Source: Laedolimicola ammoniilytica
GTDB taxonomy: Bacteria > Bacillota > Clostridia > Lachnospirales > Lachnospiraceae
Length of the DNA stretch: 64,000 bases
NCBI RefSeq assembly: GCF_025567165.1
Contig: NZ_JAOQKC010000018.1
Location: forward strand, 1 to 64,000
Direction: 5' to 3'
The position numbers were made by a program, and so were the translations under genes. Every line of letters starts with the position of its first letter. The first letter of the stretch is position 1. Under the pieces are notes generated by a model, which worked only from the letters and a program-made list of their open reading frames with translations, made no database searches and had not been told where the DNA came from. Below are positions 59,966 through 64,000 of the stretch, piece by piece.

Positions 59966-60424
59966 ATGAAAAGAGGACGTTGTCTGATTGTGCTGCTGGC
60001 TGCAGCCCTGACGCTGGGAGCCTGTGGAGGGAAAAAGCAGAGTGTTGTATATACGCTGGAACAGGAGAATGATGGCCTGAAGATGACCGATACCATGAAG
60101 CTGGAGGCCCGGGGCGACAGTGTGGAGAAGATGGAAGAAACCATCAGCATGGATATGGCGGCCTTTGACGAGGACACTCAGAAGCTAATGGTGGAGGCCT
60201 ATGATTCCCTGGTGGAATCCTACCAGGCTGTGGACGGCGTGGAGTGTACCGGAACCACGACGGACAGTGTATATACCATCCAGATCGCCATTGATACCTC
60301 CGGGGACACGGTGGCGAAGTTGGCTGAGCAGGGACTGCTTCAGGTGGAGGGTAGTACGGACGGAATCTCTCTGGAGAAGACCGGTCAGTCACTGGAAGCA
60401 GGCGGTTATACCAAAACAGAATAA
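59966..60424 (+). CDS. YehR-like (DUF1307) lipoprotein
   Basis: 152 residues. N-terminal signal KRGRCLIVLLAAALTLGAC with a lipobox LGAC (C at residue 20), then an acidic DUF1307-type domain (VVYTLEQENDGLKMTDTMKLEA). Function of this family is unknown. It has its own promoter and a terminator. Confidence 0.85.
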   Translation: MKRGRCLIVLLAAALTLGACGGKKQSVVYTLEQENDGLKMTDTMKLEARGDSVEKMEETISMDMAAFDEDTQKLMVEAYDSLVESYQAVDGVECTGTTTDSVYTIQIAIDTSGDTVAKLAEQGLLQVEGSTDGISLEKTGQSLEAGGYTKTE

Positions 60425-60444
60425 GCGAACATAAGAGAACAGAG

Positions 60445-60492
60445 AAAAGCTCCGACAGAGGCGGGAAGGCACCGCATCGTCGGAGCTTTTTT
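60445..60492 (+). terminator. Terminator of the lipoprotein gene
   Basis: A 12-bp stem AAAAGCTCCGAC/GTCGGAGCTTTT with a T run; inner GCGG/CCGC adds stability. Confidence 0.88.
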
Positions 60493-60520
60493 ATGGAATC
60501 CTCTATTACGTAAAAAAATA

Positions 60521-60538
60521 TTATCGCACTGCGACGGA
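60521..60538 (+). repeat. Palindromic repeat element, copy B (core motif)
   Basis: TTATCGCACTGCGACGGA repeats 51669-51686 at 17 of 18 bases. The flanking hairpins seen at copy A are not clear here, so this may be a degraded copy. Confidence 0.6.
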
Positions 60539-60548
60539 TCAGAAAAAT

Positions 60549-61367
60549 TTAATCCAGCATGAATTTCTGAATAATTTCCGCAATTCCGGAATGGTTGTTG
60601 TCATTCTCAGTGATATAGACGCCGTAGGGGTACATCTCCGGGCGGGCATTCTTCATGACGCAGGGGGTCTTGACAGCCTGCAGCATAGCAATATCGTTCT
60701 CTGCGTCGCCTGCGGCCAGCGTATTTTCGATGGGCACGTTCAGATAATTGCAGAGCCAGCGGATGCCGCTTCCCTTATTGATGCCCTCCGGAAGAAACTC
60801 CAGATACTGATCGCAGGAGAAGAACATATCGATGTGGTGGGCCTTGCTCCAGGGAACCATGTGTTCTCGGAATTTCTCCAGTTTCTCCCGGTCGTGCAGG
60901 TCGATGAACAGTAGCTTGATGGGATCCCAGGTGATGGCCTTGGTGACGTCCTCCAGCACTTCGTAGGTCACCAGGGTGGACTTGGCATAATACTGAATCT
61001 CCGGATCCTCCCGCTCGCAGAGTACGCCGTGGTCGGAGTAGGTCTGGGGATGCAGGCCGAACTTGTAAGCCTCGTCGAAGGCCTCCCGGATGTAGCTTCG
61101 GTCCACGCCGGTCTGGAAGATGGTCTCCCTGGTGTACGCGTCGTAGATCAGCGCGCCGTTGGAGGTGATGGCATAGCAGCCGGGCTTGTCCATGTGAAGC
61201 TTCTCCAGCTGAAAAATGGTGCTGTATAAGGGGCGGCCGGTGGTGATGACCACGGCATGTCCCTGATCCGCAGCCTTCTGAATAGCTTCCAGGTTCCCGG
61301 GCGTGATATCCTTATTGTCGTCCAGCAGAGTTCCGTCCAGATCCACAAATAAAATTTTCTTTTCCAT
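60549..61367 (-). CDS. HAD family (Cof-type) phosphatase
   Basis: 272 residues, Cof-like HAD with a C2 cap. Nucleophile D in FVDLDGTLL, second motif ITTGR, K in EGINKGSG, and D-x3-D near GDAENDIAML. A cytoplasmic phosphatase of sugar or nucleotide phosphates; the real substrate is not known. Divergent from the germination gene, and convergent with the lipoprotein gene. Confidence 0.93.
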   Translation of the reverse strand: MEKKILFVDLDGTLLDDNKDITPGNLEAIQKAADQGHAVVITTGRPLYSTIFQLEKLHMDKPGCYAITSNGALIYDAYTRETIFQTGVDRSYIREAFDEAYKFGLHPQTYSDHGVLCEREDPEIQYYAKSTLVTYEVLEDVTKAITWDPIKLLFIDLHDREKLEKFREHMVPWSKAHHIDMFFSCDQYLEFLPEGINKGSGIRWLCNYLNVPIENTLAAGDAENDIAMLQAVKTPCVMKNARPEMYPYGVYITENDNNHSGIAEIIQKFMLD

Positions 61368-61490
61368 TTCTAAAAACTCCTCATAAAAATCTGTAATATG
61401 AGTTGATTATAGCACGAAAAGTCCCGGTATAAAAGCATAGTTTTGGAAAATAGAGGAATACTAGGCGTAGAAAAATACGGAGGTACCTGT

Positions 61491-62897
61491 ATGAGTGAAA
61501 AACTGTCTGCCCGATTAAAAGAAAATACATCCCGCCTGGACGAAATCCTGAATCTCGATACGAATTTCGATATCATAAGAAAGGGCGTCCAGACCGGCGG
61601 CCGGGACGCATGTATCTATTTTATTGATGGATTTCTGGAGGAATCCGTCATGGAAAAACTGTTGGAATTTTTTTACAAGTTGAAACCAGAGGAGCTTCCC
61701 ATGACCGCACAGCAGATGGCCGCCCATGTGGTTCCTTACGTGGAGGTCTCAGCCATGGAAAACTTGGACGAGATCCTGAAGAGCCTCCTGTCCGGCGTTA
61801 CCTGCCTGTTCATCGACGGCTACGACGCCTGCATTGGCCTGGACTGCCGTTCCTATCCCATGCGGAGTGTGGATGAGCCCTCCAAGGACAAGGCCCTCCG
61901 GGGCTCCAAGGACGGCTTTGTGGAGACCCTGGTATTCAACACGGCCCTGATTCGAAGACGTATCCGAAGCACTCACCTTTCCATGGAAATAATGACGGCA
62001 GGCCGGACTTCCCGGACGGACATCGTCCTCTGTTACATGAACGAGCGGGTGGACCGAAAGCTCCTGCGGGAGCTGAAAGGCCGCATCAGCGCCATTCAGG
62101 TGGATTCCCTGACCATGAACCAGGAGAGCCTGGCTGAGTGCATCTATGAGCGGAAATGGTTCAATCCTTTCCCGAAATTCAAATTCACCGAGCGGCCGGA
62201 TACGGCCTCGGCGGCTATCCTGGAAGGCAACATCGTGATTCTGGTGGACAATTCGCCCCAGGCCATGATTGTGCCTACATCCATTTTCGACATCATTGAG
62301 GAAGCGGACGACTACTACTTTCCCCCGGTGACCGGTTCTTACCTTCGGCTGTCCCGGTTTATCATTGCGATTATTACGTTACTTCTGACGCCGACGTTCC
62401 TGCTGTTGTATCAGAATCCGGACTGGATTCCGAAATGGCTGGCCTTTATCGTCATCAAGGACACGGTGAACATCCCGGTGGTCTGGCAGTTTCTGATGCT
62501 GGAGCTGGCCATCGACGGTCTGCGCCTGGCGGCTATCAATACCCCCAGTATGCTGAGTACGCCCTTAAGCGTGGTGGCCGGTATCGTCCTGGGGCAGTTC
62601 ACTGTGGATTCCGGCTGGTTTAACGCAGAAATCATGATGTACATGGCCTTTGTGGCCATCGCCAACTACACCCAGTCCAGCTATGAGCTGGGCTACGCCC
62701 TGAAATTCATGCGGTTGATCTTGCTGGTGCTGACCGCAGCGTTCAATCTCTGGGGGTATATCGCAGGGATAATCCTGACTATGACCGCCATCATTGGTAA
62801 TAAAACGGTGGCCGGGAAGAGCTACATTTATCCGCTGTTCCCGCTGAACCTGACGCAGTTGAAAAGACGGTTTCTGCGGATGCGTTTGAAAGAATAA
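61491..62897 (+). CDS. Spore germination protein, GerA/SpoVAF family
   Basis: 468 residues. A long N-terminal soluble domain (about 1-280) then four to five membrane segments beginning about residue 282 (LRLSRFIIAIITLLLTPTF) fit the GerA A-subunit/SpoVAF family. Usual partners (B and C subunits, or the spoVA operon) are not present here. ATG 61491 after ACGGAGG is preferred to the in-frame ATG at 61443. SpoVAF versus GerXA cannot be separated without a tree. Confidence 0.88.
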   Translation: MSEKLSARLKENTSRLDEILNLDTNFDIIRKGVQTGGRDACIYFIDGFLEESVMEKLLEFFYKLKPEELPMTAQQMAAHVVPYVEVSAMENLDEILKSLLSGVTCLFIDGYDACIGLDCRSYPMRSVDEPSKDKALRGSKDGFVETLVFNTALIRRRIRSTHLSMEIMTAGRTSRTDIVLCYMNERVDRKLLRELKGRISAIQVDSLTMNQESLAECIYERKWFNPFPKFKFTERPDTASAAILEGNIVILVDNSPQAMIVPTSIFDIIEEADDYYFPPVTGSYLRLSRFIIAIITLLLTPTFLLLYQNPDWIPKWLAFIVIKDTVNIPVVWQFLMLELAIDGLRLAAINTPSMLSTPLSVVAGIVLGQFTVDSGWFNAEIMMYMAFVAIANYTQSSYELGYALKFMRLILLVLTAAFNLWGYIAGIILTMTAIIGNKTVAGKSYIYPLFPLNLTQLKRRFLRMRLKE

Positions 62898-62957
62898 GGA
62901 GAATGTTAAAAGAAAACACGGCTTTGGTAAAAAGCAAAGCAGGATTCTTTTACAAGG

Positions 62958-62986
62958 TTCACAAAAAAGAAAGGTTGTGTTATGAT
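62958..62986 (+). promoter_or_regulatory. Promoter of the siroheme-type gene
   Basis: TTCACA, 17 bases, TATGAT, about 30 bases before the ATG at 63016. Confidence 0.6.
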
Positions 62987-63015
62987 ACTGGCAGAATACC
63001 CGGGGAGGATACATT

Positions 63016-63480
63016 ATGAGTCGCTATTTTCCACTGTTTGTGGATCTGGAACAGGAAAAAATCGTGGTGGTAGGCGCGGGCCGCATCGCGGAGCGGCGGA
63101 TTCGGACGTTGCTGTCCTTTGACGCGCGGATTACGGTTCTTGCGCCGGAGGCTACGGAAGCCATAAAAACATGGGCTGAAGAGGGAGTACTTCACTGGCA
63201 GCAGGCTTGCTGGAGCCAGGAAGCAGAAAAATTTCTGGAGGGAAGCCTGTTCGTACTGTCGGCTGCGGATGACAGTGCAGTCAATGAGGCGGTATGTTCC
63301 GCCTGCAGAAAACGAAACATTCCGGTGAACTGCGCGGATGATCGCACCCGCTGTGATTTTTATTTTCCGGGAATCGCGGAGGGCGGCGGCGTGACGGCCG
63401 GTATCACGGCCGGAGGAACGAATCACCGGCTTGCCCGGGAAGCGACCGAAAAAGTCCGGGAGCTTCTGATCAAAATGTGA
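63016..63480 (+). CDS. Precorrin-2 dehydrogenase-like protein (CysG N-terminal/Met8-like)
   Basis: 154 residues. NAD-binding VVVGAGRIAERRI at the N-terminus, then AADDSAVNEAVCSACRKRNIPVN, the usual second part. It oxidises precorrin-2 in siroheme or cobamide synthesis. The chelatase domain of Met8/SirC is reduced or absent. The hemB gene follows 80 bases later, so it opens a tetrapyrrole cluster. Confidence 0.88.
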   Translation: MSRYFPLFVDLEQEKIVVVGAGRIAERRIRTLLSFDARITVLAPEATEAIKTWAEEGVLHWQQACWSQEAEKFLEGSLFVLSAADDSAVNEAVCSACRKRNIPVNCADDRTRCDFYFPGIAEGGGVTAGITAGGTNHRLAREATEKVRELLIKM

Positions 63481-63507
63481 AAAAGATGATCCGTTTCGAG
63501 ATAGATA

Positions 63508-63516
63508 TGTTATACT
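63508..63516 (+). promoter_or_regulatory. Extended -10 before hemB
   Basis: TG-T-TATACT is an extended -10; no good -35 is seen. The hemB gene may also be read from the preceding promoter. Confidence 0.4.
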
Positions 63517-63560
63517 GCTAACAGAGAAAAAGATAGAAACAAAAGAGGAGACGAAAAGTA

Positions 63561-64000
63561 ATGGATATGAACATCAGACCGAGACGCCTTCGCAATGGCG
63601 TCCAGTTACGGAAAATGGTACGGGAGACCAGAATGGATAAGAGTTCCCTGATTTACCCGATGTTTGTAAAAGAAGGAACGGGAATCCGGGAAGAGATTCC
63701 GACCATGCCGGGACAGTATCGGTACAGTATCGATCAGCTTCCCTATGCGCTGGAAGAGCTTGCGAAGGCCGGCGTGGGAAGCGTCATGTTTTTCGGAATT
63801 CCCGATCATAAGGACGCATGCGGCAGCGGCGCTTACGCAGAGGACGGAATTGTACAGAAGGCGTTCCGGGAGGCTAAGAAACAGTTTCCGGATCTGTACT
63901 GTATCGGCGACGTATGTATGTGCGAGTACACCTCCCATGGTCACTGCGGCATTCTCCACGGAGAATACGTGGACAATGATAAAACCCTGGAGTATCTGGC
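63561..64000 (+). CDS. hemB: Delta-aminolevulinic acid dehydratase (porphobilinogen synthase), 3' partial
   Basis: First about 146 residues; the gene runs off the window. RPRRLRNGVQLRKMVRETRM is the family start, then SLIYPMFVKEGTG. The zinc-binding cysteines are seen in C119-M-C121-x7-C129 (DVCMCEYTSHGHC). It joins two 5-aminolevulinates to porphobilinogen. AGAGGAG precedes the ATG; ATG 63567 is possible. Confidence 0.93.
   Translation, partial: MDMNIRPRRLRNGVQLRKMVRETRMDKSSLIYPMFVKEGTGIREEIPTMPGQYRYSIDQLPYALEELAKAGVGSVMFFGIPDHKDACGSGAYAEDGIVQKAFREAKKQFPDLYCIGDVCMCEYTSHGHCGILHGEYVDNDKTLEYL

Noticed and set aside
1..64000. tRNA, rRNA, transposase and phage genes
   Set aside because: No TTCGA-type tRNA arm with cloverleaf context, no rRNA segment and no transposase or integrase motif was seen on reading.

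Overview
The window looks like chromosomal DNA from a spore-forming, gut-type Clostridium relative, most likely Lachnospiraceae (Bacillota). Evidence: spo0A and spoIVB next to recN, a GerA/SpoVAF germination protein, AGGAGG-type ribosome sites on most genes, sigma-A-like promoters, many intrinsic terminators, several PTS sugar loci, and a GGGtGRT-family protein. I saw no rRNA, tRNA, CRISPR array, transposase or phage genes.

Layout. 1-1565 is an AT-rich accessory patch. It holds a 28-residue holin-like type I toxin with an RBS-occluding hairpin, then an Abi_2/AbiF-type HEPN gene behind its own promoter and a short terminator-like RNA, then a long imperfect hairpin. 1629-6075 is a sucrose locus: LacI-type regulator with a palindromic operator, sucrose-6-phosphate hydrolase, and PTS EIIBCA. 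6097-6852 holds two small unknown genes. 7075-8797 is an Fe-S-scaffold-like protein plus a GGGtGRT protein, with codon use like ribosomal genes. 8936-10469 is a cyclase-family hydrolase plus a CMD/AhpD-like protein behind a terminator-like leader. 10518-11267 is a small alarmone synthetase. 11285-17410 is an AraC-controlled beta-glucoside operon with a metallo-beta-lactamase-fold hydrolase and two NTF2-like proteins. 17579-30707 is the conserved housekeeping block prfC, asp23-like, nusB, xseA, xseB, ispA, dxs, tlyA, nadK, argR, recN, spoIVB, spo0A. 30813-39440 holds glgA, rpsB-tsf, an alanine/Na+ symporter, gltX and a UvrD-type helicase. A perfect 25-bp inverted repeat follows. 39598-42709 holds a DUF1292 protein, an aminotransferase, a YdcF-like protein and an inositol monophosphatase. 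42859-49895 is an ascorbate-type PTS operon with an aldolase-like lyase, a cyclase, a reductase and a YjbQ protein. 50082-59678 holds luxS, a ComEC-like lipoprotein, yqeY, an EamA transporter, and rimO-pgsA-pncC-dut-ppx-ppk. 59679-64000 holds a decayed coding fragment, a YehR-like lipoprotein, a HAD phosphatase, a GerA protein, a precorrin-2 dehydrogenase-like gene and the start of hemB.

Working together: three carbohydrate uptake and breakdown modules each carry their own regulator (LacI, AraC, PRD). Two of them carry enzymes not normally expected in such operons (NTF2-like plus lactamase-fold; cyclase plus reductase plus YjbQ), which suggests unusual glycosides or sugar acids as substrates. 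The best candidates for something under-described are the AbiF-HEPN/short-RNA module, the ascorbate-type PTS catabolic operon, the NTF2-like glycoside operon, the GGGtGRT pair, and a family of palindromic repeats placed after genes.
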